From: Burkholderia diffusa | Lineage (GTDB): Bacteria > Pseudomonadota > Gammaproteobacteria > Burkholderiales > Burkholderiaceae | NCBI RefSeq assembly: GCF_001718315.1 | Contig: NZ_CP013362.1 | Location: 3,162,001-3,226,000, forward strand | DNA: 64,000 bases | Direction of reading: 5' to 3' | Shown: in pieces, positions 55,648 to 64,000 of the stretch | Layout: the number at the start of each line of letters is the position of its first letter | How positions within the stretch are numbered: the stretch's first letter is position 1 | Notes under the pieces: model-generated | What the model was told of the DNA's origin: nothing | Seen by the model: the letters and a program-made list of their open reading frames with translations, nothing else | The model's database searches: none | Made by a program: the position numbers and the translations under genes

Positions 55648-55968
55648 TCAGCGGCGCAGCGGCGGTAGCGGAAAGTGCGGCGCGGCGTCGCCCGGCTCCG
55701 GCTCGGTCCGGTCGAGCGCGTACAGCCACGCCAGCAGATCGGCGACGGCCTGATAAAGCTGCGGCGGAATCCGGTCGTCGAGATCGACCTGCATCAGCAG
55801 CGACACCATCTCCGGCGCGGTATGCACGTACAGCCCGGCATCCCGCGCGCGAGCGACGATCATCTCGGCGAGCAGGCCGTAGCCTTTCGCAACCACGCGC
55901 GGCGCGGTATCCCCCCCCTTCGGATCGTAGACCAGCGCGGCCGCGCGCTTGCGGGACGTCATGCTCAT
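55648..55968 (-). CDS. fhlB: FlhB-like C-terminal-domain protein (FhlB)
   Basis: A 106-residue protein equivalent to the cytoplasmic tail of the export-gate switch FlhB: AAALVYDPKGGDTAPRVVAKGYGLLAEMIVARARDAGLYVHTAPEMVSLLMQVDLDDRIPPQLYQAVADLLAWLYAL. It has no membrane part and lacks the NPTH autocleavage site, starting just after where that would lie. In other bacteria such a protein can stand in for the FlhB C-terminal fragment. Its ATG overlaps the fliK stop by one base (TGATG), linking it to the hook-length regulator. Confidence 0.9.
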   Translation of the reverse strand: MSMTSRKRAAALVYDPKGGDTAPRVVAKGYGLLAEMIVARARDAGLYVHTAPEMVSLLMQVDLDDRIPPQLYQAVADLLAWLYALDRTEPEPGDAAPHFPLPPLRR

Positions 55969-57314
55969 CACGGCACCTCGCCGTCGGCGCCCGGCGTGCC
56001 GCCGCCGGCCGCGCTGCGCGCATACGCGGCGGCGGCGGCCTGCGCGACGAGCGGGTCGAAGCCGTCCGGTTCGTCGCCGACCGCACGGATCGACAGTCCG
56101 CCCAGCTGCAGCCCCGATCCCTCGAATCGTTGCCGCAACGCAGCCTCGTTCCGCGTAAGCCGGTCGGCGCCGGCCGAATTCGCCCGCAGCCGTGCGACGA
56201 GCTGCGCGCCGTTCAGCACCAGCTCCGCGTCGACCGTGCCGAGCGACGGCAACGTGAGCGTGAGCCGCGTGCGCCATGCGATCCCGTTCCCTGCGTCGTC
56301 AGCGCCGCGCGACGCGTGCCCGCCCGGATCGTCAGGCTCGATCGTCCAGTCGAGCCGTGCGCCGGGCCATGCCTCGCCCGCCCAGCGGAACTGGTCGGTC
56401 GCGAGCGCATCGAGCTGCTGTCGGACGATCGGCACGGCGGCAGGATGCACGGGAGCCGGCGCCTGCGGATCGGCCGACGCGGCGGCCAGTTCGGCGCGCG
56501 CGGGCGTCCAGCGCGCGTCGGGGCGCTCGCCGAGCGGGTCGGTCGTCGCGGCCGTGGCCGTCGCCGCACCTTGCCGAGCGGCAGCCGCGTTCTGCGCAAG
56601 CTCGCGCGGCACCGCACCGCCCGGCGCGGACGCGCCCGGCTGCGCGGCGGTTCGCGCCACCGTCGGCAGCGGCAGGCGCTGCGCGAGCAGTTCGTCGAGC
56701 ACGTCGGGTGCGTCGTGCTGCGCGGCATCCGGGGCGGGCTGCACCGGCGCGGTCGCGAGGCGCGCCTGCGGTTCGCGCATCAGCGCTGCAAGCGGGCGCT
56801 GGCCGGCCAGCCACTGCGCGAGATGGGATTCGTAAAAGAGGCCGCTTTCGCTCACGGCCCGCGCGAGCGCCGCACGCAGCGCCGCGACGGGCGGCGCGGT
56901 CGCCGCATCGCGCGCGGCTGCAACGTCGGACGCGGAAGTGGCGCTGGCGGGCGTGGTGGCGGACGCAACCGGACCGGCGGCCGGCTGCACGTCCGGCGGC
57001 ACGGCCGCCGCCGTGCCCAACAGCACGGCAGGATCGGCCAGCAGCGGCGTGCGCCCGGCGATCACGGGCGTCGCGACGCCGCCCGAGCGCGAGATCGCGT
57101 CGAGCACGAGCGCGACATCGGACAGCGCGGTCTGCGCGGATGCCGGCGGCGGCGCCGGCGGGGCCCCTGTCGAAGACGGCAACGGCGCGCCGGTGCCCGG
57201 CGTGCCGACCTGCACGGTCGCACCGCCGCCGGCGGGCGCCGTCACGGGGCCGGTCAGCAGGCTGTCGAGGCGACTCGCCAGCAGGGCGGCCGCAACGGAG
57301 TCGATACCGGTCAT
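55968..57314 (-). CDS. fliK: Flagellar hook-length control protein FliK
   Basis: A 448-residue secreted ruler that stops hook growth and switches the export gate. The N-terminal two thirds are Ala/Pro/Thr-rich. The conserved C-terminal Flg_hook domain lies at about 330-420 (RTRLTLTLPSLGTVDAELVLNGAQLVARLRANSAGADRLTRNEAALRQRFEGSGLQLGGLSI). The start at 57314 (MTGIDSVAAALLASRLDSLL) is plausible. It shares its operon with fliS, fliT and fhlB on the minus strand. Confidence 0.9.
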   Translation of the reverse strand: MTGIDSVAAALLASRLDSLLTGPVTAPAGGGATVQVGTPGTGAPLPSSTGAPPAPPPASAQTALSDVALVLDAISRSGGVATPVIAGRTPLLADPAVLLGTAAAVPPDVQPAAGPVASATTPASATSASDVAAARDAATAPPVAALRAALARAVSESGLFYESHLAQWLAGQRPLAALMREPQARLATAPVQPAPDAAQHDAPDVLDELLAQRLPLPTVARTAAQPGASAPGGAVPRELAQNAAAARQGAATATAATTDPLGERPDARWTPARAELAAASADPQAPAPVHPAAVPIVRQQLDALATDQFRWAGEAWPGARLDWTIEPDDPGGHASRGADDAGNGIAWRTRLTLTLPSLGTVDAELVLNGAQLVARLRANSAGADRLTRNEAALRQRFEGSGLQLGGLSIRAVGDEPDGFDPLVAQAAAAAYARSAAGGGTPGADGEVP

Positions 57315-57389
57315 GATCGGAGCCTGCTCACCTCAGCCACATCGTTGCGAAGCCGGGCACGCGGCAACCGCCGCCCCGGCAAACGGGCA

Positions 57390-57722
57390 CTACCCGCGAG
57401 CGCGGTAGAGATCGGTCAATACCTGAGTCGAGCGCCGCGCCTCGAACAGCGCGGACAGCCGCGCAACGTCCGGGCTCGCGAGATCGCGGATCGCGGCGTC
57501 GTCGGCGAGGATGCGGCGGATCAGCCCGAGCTTGCGGCCGAGGTCCGCCTGGTCGAGCGCGACGCCCGGATCGGCCTCCTTCAGCCCGTCGACGAGACGC
57601 AGGAATTCGGCCTGCAACTCCGGCAGCGCGCTCCAGTCCGCGCCGCGCGCCGCTGACAGCATGCGGCTCGACACGGCCGCGAGCGCCTCGTAGCGAGCGA
57701 AGTATTCGGCCTTGAGATTCAT
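57390..57722 (-). CDS. fliT: Flagellar export chaperone FliT
   Basis: A 110-residue helical cytoplasmic protein. It starts MNLKAEYFARYEALAAVSSRMLSAARGADWSALPELQAEFLRLVDGLKEAD and matches FliT in size, helix pattern and position. In enterics FliT is the chaperone for the filament cap FliD and an FlhDC antagonist. Its ATG overlaps the fliS stop by 4 bp (ATGA), so it is translationally coupled. FliD and flagellin genes are not in the window. Confidence 0.88.
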   Translation of the reverse strand: MNLKAEYFARYEALAAVSSRMLSAARGADWSALPELQAEFLRLVDGLKEADPGVALDQADLGRKLGLIRRILADDAAIRDLASPDVARLSALFEARRSTQVLTDLYRARG

Positions 57723-58153
57723 CGTGCCGCGCCCGCCGCCTGTTGCGCGGCCATGCGCGCGACTTCCGGAGCGATGCCCGTCCATGCTTCCTCGAGCGTC
57801 GCGAGCAACCCGTCGACCTCGACCAGCATCGCGTCGCTCGAGTGCATGTTGGCTTCCAGCAGGCGACGGACGATATACGTATACAGCGCGTCGAGGCGCC
57901 CGGCGATCTGGCCGCCCGCGTCGCGGTTCAGCGACGCCTGCAGGCCGCTCTCGACGATCCCGATCGCCTTGCCGATCGCCTCGCCGCGTGCGGGCACGTT
58001 GCCCTGCTGCAGGTGCATGCGCGCGAGTGCGATCGCCTGGCGCGCGCCCTGGTACAGCATCGCGATCAGCCGGTGCGGGGAGGCGCCCATCACCCCCGTC
58101 TCGACGCCGACACGCGCGTACGCACTGGCTCCAGCGTGTCCTGGGGAAAACAT
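57719..58153 (-). CDS. fliS: Flagellin export chaperone FliS
   Basis: A 144-residue four-helix chaperone that binds flagellin before export. Landmarks are AYARVGVETGVMGASPHRLIAMLYQGARQAIALARMHLQQGN near the N-terminus and LNRDAGGQIAGRLDALYTYIVRRLLEANMHSSDAMLVEVDGLLATLEEAW in the C-terminal half. It is the first gene of fliS-fliT-fliK-fhlB. A sigma-28 promoter lies 75 bp upstream. Confidence 0.96.
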   Translation of the reverse strand: MFSPGHAGASAYARVGVETGVMGASPHRLIAMLYQGARQAIALARMHLQQGNVPARGEAIGKAIGIVESGLQASLNRDAGGQIAGRLDALYTYIVRRLLEANMHSSDAMLVEVDGLLATLEEAWTGIAPEVARMAAQQAAGAAR

Positions 58154-58227
58154 GCGCTTCTCCTTGTGATGCGTTGGCTATGCGGTGGCCGCCGCCCTGC
58201 GATGCACGACGCGGCCCTGTTCCAGAG

Positions 58228-58254
58228 TTATCGGAAGGGAATTGAAAAGCTTTA
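58228..58254 (-). promoter_or_regulatory. Sigma-28 (FliA) promoter for fliST-K-fhlB
   Basis: On the minus strand this reads TAAAGCTT, an 11-bp spacer, then TCCGATAA: 7/8 and 7/8 matches to the FliA consensus with exact spacing. It ends 75 bp before the fliS ATG. Confidence 0.85.
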
Positions 58255-58346
58255 GGCGCACGGCCCGCCGGCTGGCCGTGCCCCCGGGGTGGCCCGTCGG
58301 CGCCGGATGGCCGTCCCCGGATGGCCGTCCCCGGGTGCCCGTCGCG

Positions 58347-58691
58347 TCACACCGACATCTGCATGATGTCGTTGTATGCGCTCACGAGCTTGTTGCGGAC
58401 CTGGAGCCCGAACTGGAAACCGATGTTGGCCTTCTGCATGTCGACCATCACGTCGTTCAGCGACACGTTCGCCGCGCCGACTTCGAACGCCTGCGCCTCG
58501 CCGAGCGCGTGCTTCTGGTCGCCGCTGATCTTGTCGAGCGACGCCTTCATCGCGCTCGCGAACGTGCCGGCCGTCGCCGCGCCCGAACCGGCGAGCGCCG
58601 CCGTCGGGCTCGCGAGGCCGCCGCTCGCCTGCGCGGCCATCGCCTGCATCTGTTGCAACACCGAACCGATTCCGCTGACGTTGGCAGCCAT
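58347..58691 (-). CDS. fliE: Flagellar MS-ring/rod junction protein FliE
   Basis: A 114-residue export-gate and rod-base protein. The conserved C-terminal half reads [71 protein letters not shown]. The start at 58691 ([18 protein letters not shown]) is the standard one; an upstream ATG at 58706 would add five residues. It is divergent from fliF across 250 bp, the usual layout in this genus. Confidence 0.96.
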   Translation of the reverse strand: MAANVSGIGSVLQQMQAMAAQASGGLASPTAALAGSGAATAGTFASAMKASLDKISGDQKHALGEAQAFEVGAANVSLNDVMVDMQKANIGFQFGLQVRNKLVSAYNDIMQMSV

Positions 58692-58941
58692 GCTGTCCCC
58701 ATACATATAAGAAAAGAGACCCGGACGCGCCGGGCGGTCAGGCGGCGCCGCACGACGCGCACCATGCCGGATCGCGAAAAAGGATAGCAGCGCGGCGCGC
58801 GCCAAAGCCGCGAAAGTACGGGGGAAACCCCGCTCTTTTCGGTCGATCGGAGTCCGGCCCCGGTCCCGATAATCGCATCGTGTCATTGTCCGTCCGCTCG
58901 TCCGAGCGGCTCAGTCGTCCCGCTCCGGAGAAATTCCACGC

Positions 58942-60705
58942 ATGGATTCGCAGGCCAACTCGCTGATCAACCCCGACGCCCGCACGGGCCTCGCCAGCCC
59001 GGTGCCAGGCGCCACCGCGGCCGCCGCGTTGCCGGGAGCAGGCGGCGCCGGCGCGGACTTCGGGTTCGGCGGCTTCGCGGAACGCATCCCCGGCATCACG
59101 CGGATGAAGGGCAACCCGAAACTGCCGTTCGTGATCGCCGTCGCGCTCGCCATCGCCGCGATCACCGCGCTCGTGCTATGGAGCCGCGCGCCCGACTATC
59201 GCGTGCTGTACAGCAACCTGTCGGACCGCGACGGCGGCGCGATCATTACCGCGCTCCAGCAGGCAAACGTTCCATACAAGTTCGCCGACGCCGGCGGCGC
59301 GATCCTCGTGCCGTCCAACCAGGTGCACGAAACGCGCCTGAAGCTCGCCGCGATGGGCCTGCCCAAGGGCGGCTCGGTCGGCTTCGAGCTGATGGACAGC
59401 CAGAAATTCGGCATCAGCCAGTTCGCCGAGCAGGTGAATTACCAGCGCGCGCTCGAAGGCGAGCTGCAACGCACGATCGAGTCGATCAATGCCGTGAAGA
59501 CGGCGCGTGTGCATCTCGCGATCCCGAAGCCGTCGGTGTTCGTGCGCGACAAGGAAGCGCCGAGCGCGTCGGTGTTCGTCGACCTCTACCCGGGCCGCGT
59601 GCTCGACGAGGGCCAGGTCCAGGCGATCACGCGGATGGTGTCGTCCGGCGTGCCCGACATGCCGGCCAAGAACGTGACGATCGTCGACCAGGACGGCAAC
59701 CTGCTGACGCAGACCGCGTCGGCCACCGGCCTCGACGCGAGCCAGCTCAAGTACGTGCAGCAGGTCGAGCACAACACGCAAAAGCGCATCGACGCGATCC
59801 TCGCACCGATCTTCGGCGCCGGCAACGCGCGCTCGCAGGTCAGCGCGGACATCGATTTCTCGAAGCTCGAGCAGACCTCGGAAAGCTACGGCCCGAACGG
59901 CACGCCGCAGCAGGCCGCGATCCGCAGCCAGCAGACCAGCAGCGCGACCGAACTCGCGCAGGGCGGCGCATCGGGCGTGCCGGGCGCGCTGTCGAACACG
60001 CCGCCGCAGCCGGCTTCCGCGCCGATCGTCGCCGGCAACGGCCAGAGCGGGCCGCAGTCGACGCCCGTCAGCGACCGCAAGGACCAGACGACCAACTACG
60101 AGCTCGACAAGACGATCCGCCATGTCGAGCAGCCGATGGGCAACGTGAAGCGGCTGTCGGTCGCCGTCGTCGTGAACTACCAGCCGGTCGCCGACGCGAA
60201 GGGCCACGTGACGATGCAGCCGCTGCCGCCCGCGAAGCTCGCGCAGATCGAGCAGCTCGTGAAGGACGCGATGGGCTACGACGAGAAGCGCGGCGACTCG
60301 GTCAACGTCGTGAACAGCGCGTTCTCGACCGTCAGCGATCCGTACGCCGACCTGCCGTGGTGGCGCCAGCCGGACATGATCGCGATGGCGAAGGAAGCCG
60401 CGAAGTGGCTCGGCATCGCGGCGGCCGCGGCGGCGCTCTATTTCATGTTCGTGCGCCCGGCGATGCGCCGCGCGTTCCCGCCGCCCGAGCCGGCCGCGCC
60501 GGCACTCGCGGCGCCGGAGGATCCGGTCGCGCTCGATGGCCTGCCCGCGCTGGAACAGGCGGACGAGCCCGATCCGCTGCTGCTCGGCTTCGAGAACGAA
60601 AAGAACCGCTACGAACGCAACCTCGACTACGCGCGCACGATCGCCCGCCAGGATCCGAAGATCGTCGCCACCGTCGTGAAGAACTGGGTGTCCGATGAAC
60701 GCTGA
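58942..60705 (+). CDS. fliF: Flagellar MS-ring protein FliF
   Basis: A 587-residue inner-membrane ring protein. TM1 is at about residues 55-77 (FVIAVALAIAAITALVLW) and TM2 at about 490-510 (WLGIAAAAAALYFMFVRPAMR). Periplasmic RBM domains include YRVLYSNLSDRDGGAIITALQQANVPYKFADAGGAILVPSN and ARVHLAIPKPSVFVRDKEAPSASVFVDLYPGRVL. The C-terminal cytosolic tail (NRYERNLDYARTIARQDPKIVATVVKNWVSDER) docks FliG. It overlaps fliG by 11 bp. Confidence 0.98.
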   Translation: MDSQANSLINPDARTGLASPVPGATAAAALPGAGGAGADFGFGGFAERIPGITRMKGNPKLPFVIAVALAIAAITALVLWSRAPDYRVLYSNLSDRDGGAIITALQQANVPYKFADAGGAILVPSNQVHETRLKLAAMGLPKGGSVGFELMDSQKFGISQFAEQVNYQRALEGELQRTIESINAVKTARVHLAIPKPSVFVRDKEAPSASVFVDLYPGRVLDEGQVQAITRMVSSGVPDMPAKNVTIVDQDGNLLTQTASATGLDASQLKYVQQVEHNTQKRIDAILAPIFGAGNARSQVSADIDFSKLEQTSESYGPNGTPQQAAIRSQQTSSATELAQGGASGVPGALSNTPPQPASAPIVAGNGQSGPQSTPVSDRKDQTTNYELDKTIRHVEQPMGNVKRLSVAVVVNYQPVADAKGHVTMQPLPPAKLAQIEQLVKDAMGYDEKRGDSVNVVNSAFSTVSDPYADLPWWRQPDMIAMAKEAAKWLGIAAAAAALYFMFVRPAMRRAFPPPEPAAPALAAPEDPVALDGLPALEQADEPDPLLLGFENEKNRYERNLDYARTIARQDPKIVATVVKNWVSDER

Positions 60706-61690
60706 AGGCCTGACCAAGAGCGCGCTGCTGCTGATGTCGATCGGCGAGGAAGAGGCCGCTGAAGTATTCAAGTTCCTCGCGCCGCGCGAGGTGCAGAAGA
60801 TCGGCGCCGCGATGGCCGCGCTGAAGAACGTCACGCGCGAGCAGGTCGAAGGCGTGCTGCAGGAGTTCGCGAAGGAAGCCGAACAGCACACCGCGCTGTC
60901 GCTCGATTCGAGCGAGTACATCCGCTCGGTGCTGACCAAGGCGCTCGGCGAGGACAAGGCCGGCGTGCTGATCGACCGGATCCTGCAGGGCAGCGACACG
61001 AGCGGCATCGAGGGCCTGAAGTGGATGGACTCGGCCGCCGTCGCGGAACTGATCAAGAACGAGCATCCGCAGATCATCGCGACGATCCTCGTGCACCTCG
61101 ACCGCGACCAGGCGTCCGAGATCGCGTCGTGCTTCACCGAACGGCTGCGCAACGACGTGATGCTGCGGATCGCGACGCTCGACGGCATCCAGCCGGCCGC
61201 GCTGCGCGAGCTCGACGACGTGCTGACCGGCCTGCTGTCCGGCAGCGACAACCTGAAGCGCAGCCCGATGGGCGGCATCCGCACCGCGGCCGAGATCCTG
61301 AACTTCATGACGAGCAATCACGAGGAAGGCGTGCTCGAAAGCGTGCGCCAGTACGACGCCGACCTCGCGCAGAAGATCGTCGACCAGATGTTCGTGTTCG
61401 AGAACCTGCTCGACCTCGAGGATCGTGCGATCCAGATGGTGCTGAAGGAAGTCGAATCGGAAACGCTGATCATCGCGCTGAAGGGTGCGCCGCCCGCGCT
61501 GCGCCAGAAATTCCTCGCGAACATGTCGCAACGCGCGGCCGAGCTGCTCGCCGAGGATCTCGACGCGCGCGGCCCGGTGCGCGTGTCGGAAGTCGAGACG
61601 CAGCAGCGCCGCATCCTGCAGATCGTGCGCAACCTCGCCGAGAGCGGTCAGATCGTGATCGGCGGCAAGGCGGAAGACGCATATGTCTGA
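60695..61690 (+). CDS. fliG: Flagellar motor switch protein FliG
   Basis: A 331-residue rotor switch protein. The N-domain starts LTKSALLLMSIGEEEAAEVFKFLAPREVQKIGAAMA; the middle ARM domain has the EHPQIIATILVHLD motif. The C-domain charged ridge region that contacts MotA reads IQMVLKEVESETLIIALKGAPPALRQKFLANMSQRAAELLAEDLDARGPVRVSEVETQQRRI. The length equals E. coli FliG (331). It overlaps fliF and fliH. Confidence 0.98.
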   Translation: MNAEGLTKSALLLMSIGEEEAAEVFKFLAPREVQKIGAAMAALKNVTREQVEGVLQEFAKEAEQHTALSLDSSEYIRSVLTKALGEDKAGVLIDRILQGSDTSGIEGLKWMDSAAVAELIKNEHPQIIATILVHLDRDQASEIASCFTERLRNDVMLRIATLDGIQPAALRELDDVLTGLLSGSDNLKRSPMGGIRTAAEILNFMTSNHEEGVLESVRQYDADLAQKIVDQMFVFENLLDLEDRAIQMVLKEVESETLIIALKGAPPALRQKFLANMSQRAAELLAEDLDARGPVRVSEVETQQRRILQIVRNLAESGQIVIGGKAEDAYV

Positions 61691-62366
61691 TTCCGCGCGC
61701 GACCGCGCCGGCACCCTGACCGCGTACCAGCGGTGGGAGATGGCGTCGTTCGATCCGCCGCCGCCCCCGCCGCCGCCCGACGACGCGGCCGCGGCCGCCG
61801 CCGCGCTCGCCGAGGAACTGCAGCGCGTGCGCGACGCCGCGCATGCCGAAGGCCATGCGGCCGGTCACGTCGAAGGCCAGGCGCTGGGTTACCAGGCCGG
61901 TTTCGACCAGGGCCGCGAGCACGGCTTCGAGGCCGGCCAGGCCGAAGCCCGCGAACAGGCCGCGCAGCTCGCGGCGCTCGCCGCGTCGTTCCGCGAAGCC
62001 GTGTCGAGCGCCGAGCACGATCTCGCGTCCGACCTCGCGCAACTCGCGCTCGACATCGCTCAGCAGGTCGTGCGCCAGCACGTGAAGCACGATCCCGCCG
62101 CGCTCGTCGCGGCCGTGCGCGACGTGCTCGCTGCCGAACCGGCGTTGTCCGGCGCGCCGCATCTCGCGGTGAATCCGGCCGACCTGCCCGTCGTCGAAGC
62201 CTATTTGCAGGACGATCTCGACAAGCTCGGCTGGAACGTGCGCACCGACGCATCGATCGAGCGCGGCGGCTGCCGCGCGCACGCCGCGACGGGCGAAGTC
62301 GACGCGACGCTGCCCACTCGCTGGCAGCGCGTCGCCGCCGCGATCGGCAAGGTGAGCGCATGGTGA
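61683..62366 (+). CDS. fliH: Flagellar export ATPase stator protein FliH
   Basis: A 227-residue peripheral stalk/regulator of the export ATPase FliI. It has the Pro-rich N-terminus ([12 protein letters not shown]), a glycine-repeat helical stretch [33 protein letters not shown], typical GxxxG of FliH, and the C-terminal domain with [29 protein letters not shown] and [12 protein letters not shown]. It overlaps fliG by 8 bp and fliI by 7 bp. Confidence 0.96.
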   Translation: MSDSARDRAGTLTAYQRWEMASFDPPPPPPPPDDAAAAAAALAEELQRVRDAAHAEGHAAGHVEGQALGYQAGFDQGREHGFEAGQAEAREQAAQLAALAASFREAVSSAEHDLASDLAQLALDIAQQVVRQHVKHDPAALVAAVRDVLAAEPALSGAPHLAVNPADLPVVEAYLQDDLDKLGWNVRTDASIERGGCRAHAATGEVDATLPTRWQRVAAAIGKVSAW

Positions 62367-63907
62367 CGCCCGCGCCGACGCCCGAATCGATCCTGTACGA
62401 CGGCATGACGCCGCTCGAGCGCGAGCTCGCGCTCGCGTCGTTCGGCCCCGAGAGTCCGCACGGCGCCGCGCATGACGCGCCGGCGCATGCGGCGGATGCC
62501 GCGGCCGACACGCCGCGCGCGCCGCACAATCCGCACATCGCGCACTGGCGCACGCACCTGAGCGGGCTCTCGGCCCGCAGCCACCGCGCGCTGCCGCTGC
62601 GGCCCTGCGGGCGTCTCACGCGCGCCGCGGGCCTCGTGCTCGAGGCGATCGGCCTGCGCCTGTCGGTCGGTGCCGAATGCACGATCGAATTGCCGCCCGG
62701 CAGCACGCTGCCGCATGCGGAAGCGGAAGTCGTCGGGTTCTCCGGCGATCGCCTGTTCCTGATGCCGACCACCGACGTCGCGGGCGTCTTGCCCGGCGCG
62801 CGCGTGTGGCCGCTGGAGGCCGCACCCGTCGCCGATCCGCTCGCGGGCGCAAAGCGGCTGCCGGTCGGCTGGGAAATGCTCGGGCGCGTCGTCGACGCGT
62901 CGGGCCGCCCGCTCGACGGCCTCGGCCCGCTTGCATCGAAGGTCGACGCGCCGCTGTCGGCGCCGTCGATCAACCCGCTCGATCGCGAGCCGATCCACCA
63001 CGTGCTCGACGTCGGCGTGCGCGCGATCAACGCGCTGCTCACCGTCGGCCGCGGGCAGCGGATGGGCCTGTTCGCGGGCTCCGGCGTCGGCAAGTCGGTG
63101 CTGCTCGGCACGATGGCGCGCTACACCAGCGCGGAAGTGATCGTGATCGGACTGATCGGCGAACGCGGCCGCGAAGTGAAGGAATTCATCGAACAGATCC
63201 TCGGCGAAGACGGGCTCGCGCGCTCGGTCGTCGTCGCGGCGCCGGCCGACGTGTCGCCGCTGCTGCGGATGCAGGGCGCCGCATACGCGACGTCGCTCGC
63301 CGAGTATTTCCGCGATCAGGGCAAGCACGTGCTGCTGCTGATGGATTCGCTCACGCGCTACGCGATGGCGCAGCGCGAAATCGCGCTCGCGATCGGCGAG
63401 CCGCCCGCGACCAAGGGCTATCCGCCGTCGGTGTTCGCGAAGCTGCCCGCGCTCGTCGAGCGCACCGGCAACGGGCCCGAGGGCGGCGGCTCGATCACCG
63501 CGTTCTACACGGTGCTGACCGAAGGCGACGACCAGCAGGACCCGATCGCCGACTCGGCGCGCGCGATCCTCGACGGCCACATCGTGCTGTCGCGCGCGCT
63601 CGCCGAAGCCGGCCACTATCCGGCGATCGACATCGAGGCGTCGATCAGCCGCGCGATGACCGCGCTGATCGACGAAACGCATCTCGACCGCGTGCGGCAG
63701 TTCAAGCAGATGCTGTCGCGCTACCAGCGCAATCGCGACCTGATCGCGGTCGGCGCGTACGCGGCCGGCCGCGACGCGCAGCTCGACCGCGCGATCGCAC
63801 TCTACCCGCGCATCGAATCGTTCCTGCAGCAGGGCTTTCGCGAATGCGCGCCATTCGCGTCGAGCCTCGGCGCGCTCGATGCGCTGTTCGACGTACACGG
63901 AGGCTGA
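62360..63907 (+). CDS. fliI: Flagellar type III export ATPase FliI
   Basis: A 515-residue F1-beta-like ATPase energising flagellar export. Walker A is [15 protein letters not shown] near residue 236; then [18 protein letters not shown] and Walker [48 protein letters not shown]. The N-terminus is about 50 residues longer than E. coli FliI (457), with an Ala/His-rich segment ([24 protein letters not shown]). The ATG at 62360 overlaps fliH; GTG at 62363 is an alternative. Confidence 0.97.
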   Translation: MVTPAPTPESILYDGMTPLERELALASFGPESPHGAAHDAPAHAADAAADTPRAPHNPHIAHWRTHLSGLSARSHRALPLRPCGRLTRAAGLVLEAIGLRLSVGAECTIELPPGSTLPHAEAEVVGFSGDRLFLMPTTDVAGVLPGARVWPLEAAPVADPLAGAKRLPVGWEMLGRVVDASGRPLDGLGPLASKVDAPLSAPSINPLDREPIHHVLDVGVRAINALLTVGRGQRMGLFAGSGVGKSVLLGTMARYTSAEVIVIGLIGERGREVKEFIEQILGEDGLARSVVVAAPADVSPLLRMQGAAYATSLAEYFRDQGKHVLLLMDSLTRYAMAQREIALAIGEPPATKGYPPSVFAKLPALVERTGNGPEGGGSITAFYTVLTEGDDQQDPIADSARAILDGHIVLSRALAEAGHYPAIDIEASISRAMTALIDETHLDRVRQFKQMLSRYQRNRDLIAVGAYAAGRDAQLDRAIALYPRIESFLQQGFRECAPFASSLGALDALFDVHGG

Positions 63908-63912
63908 CCACG

Positions 63913-64000
63913 ATGGCACACGGCTTTCCCCTTCAACTGCTGCTCGATCGCGCGCAGGAAGATCTCGACACGGCCGCGAAGCAGCTCGGCACCGCGCAGC
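63913..64000 (+). CDS. fliJ: Flagellar export chaperone FliJ, 5' end only
   Basis: The first 29 codons (MAHGFPLQLLLDRAQEDLDTAAKQLGTAQ) before the window ends. The opening and the position 5 bp after fliI match FliJ, the coiled-coil central stalk of the export ATPase. The rest lies outside. Confidence 0.85.
   Translation, partial: MAHGFPLQLLLDRAQEDLDTAAKQLGTAQ

Overview
The window is high-GC DNA that reads as a Burkholderia chromosome, most likely of the B. cepacia complex. The basis is protein style and codon use, the flg and fli operon structure, a Neisseria/Burkholderia-type porin, and pairs such as split ChrA with a LysR regulator. I assigned this by eye; no database search was run. I saw no rRNA, tRNA, CRISPR array, transposase or integrase.

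Layout. (1) 1-4.5 kb: the 5' part of a porin, a two-subunit chromate transporter with a divergent LysR regulator, and a uracil/xanthine permease. (2) 4.7-19.1 kb: the flg cluster. flgBCDEFGHIJ, a YcgR-type PilZ brake gene and flgKL run on the minus strand; flgA and flgMN are divergent on the plus strand. (3) 19.2-28.5 kb: housekeeping genes (aminopeptidase P, XRE-cupin regulator, CCA-adding enzyme, GST, NAD-binding epimerase-like protein, soluble lytic transglycosylase, 5-formyl-THF cyclo-ligase, winged-helix regulator). (4) 28.6-31.2 kb: the 5-oxoprolinase operon pxpBCA. (5) 31.7-38.6 kb: a dipeptide-type ABC operon dppABCDF with a TraB/GumN-like gene at its end. (6) 38.9-42.8 kb: an MHS-family transporter and a HiPIP gene, separated by a 2.1-kb islet bounded by perfect 86-bp direct repeats. 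(7) 42.9-55.4 kb: metabolic and signalling genes (FAD oxidoreductase, AAA ATPase, nitroreductase, EEP phosphatase, ferredoxin-NADP reductase, NarL-type two-component pair, amino-acid permease, an unknown two-repeat protein, XdhC, a PepSY protein with a Fur-like box). (8) 55.6-64 kb: the second flagellar block, fliS-fliT-fliK-fhlB and fliE on the minus strand and fliFGHIJ on the plus strand, with fliJ cut by the window end.

The two flagellar blocks supply the rod, hook, rings, hook-filament junction, export chaperones, MS-ring, switch and export ATPase. Four sigma-28 (FliA) promoters with exact 11-bp spacers can be read directly, upstream of flgKL, ycgR, flgMN and fliST-K-fhlB. This fits a late flagellar gene class that includes the anti-sigma factor FlgM.

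The most unusual items are the repeat-bounded islet (40354-42459), which carries a DUF6402-like protein and an overlapping small membrane protein, and the unrecognised two-repeat protein at 52736-53239 behind an AT-rich leader.
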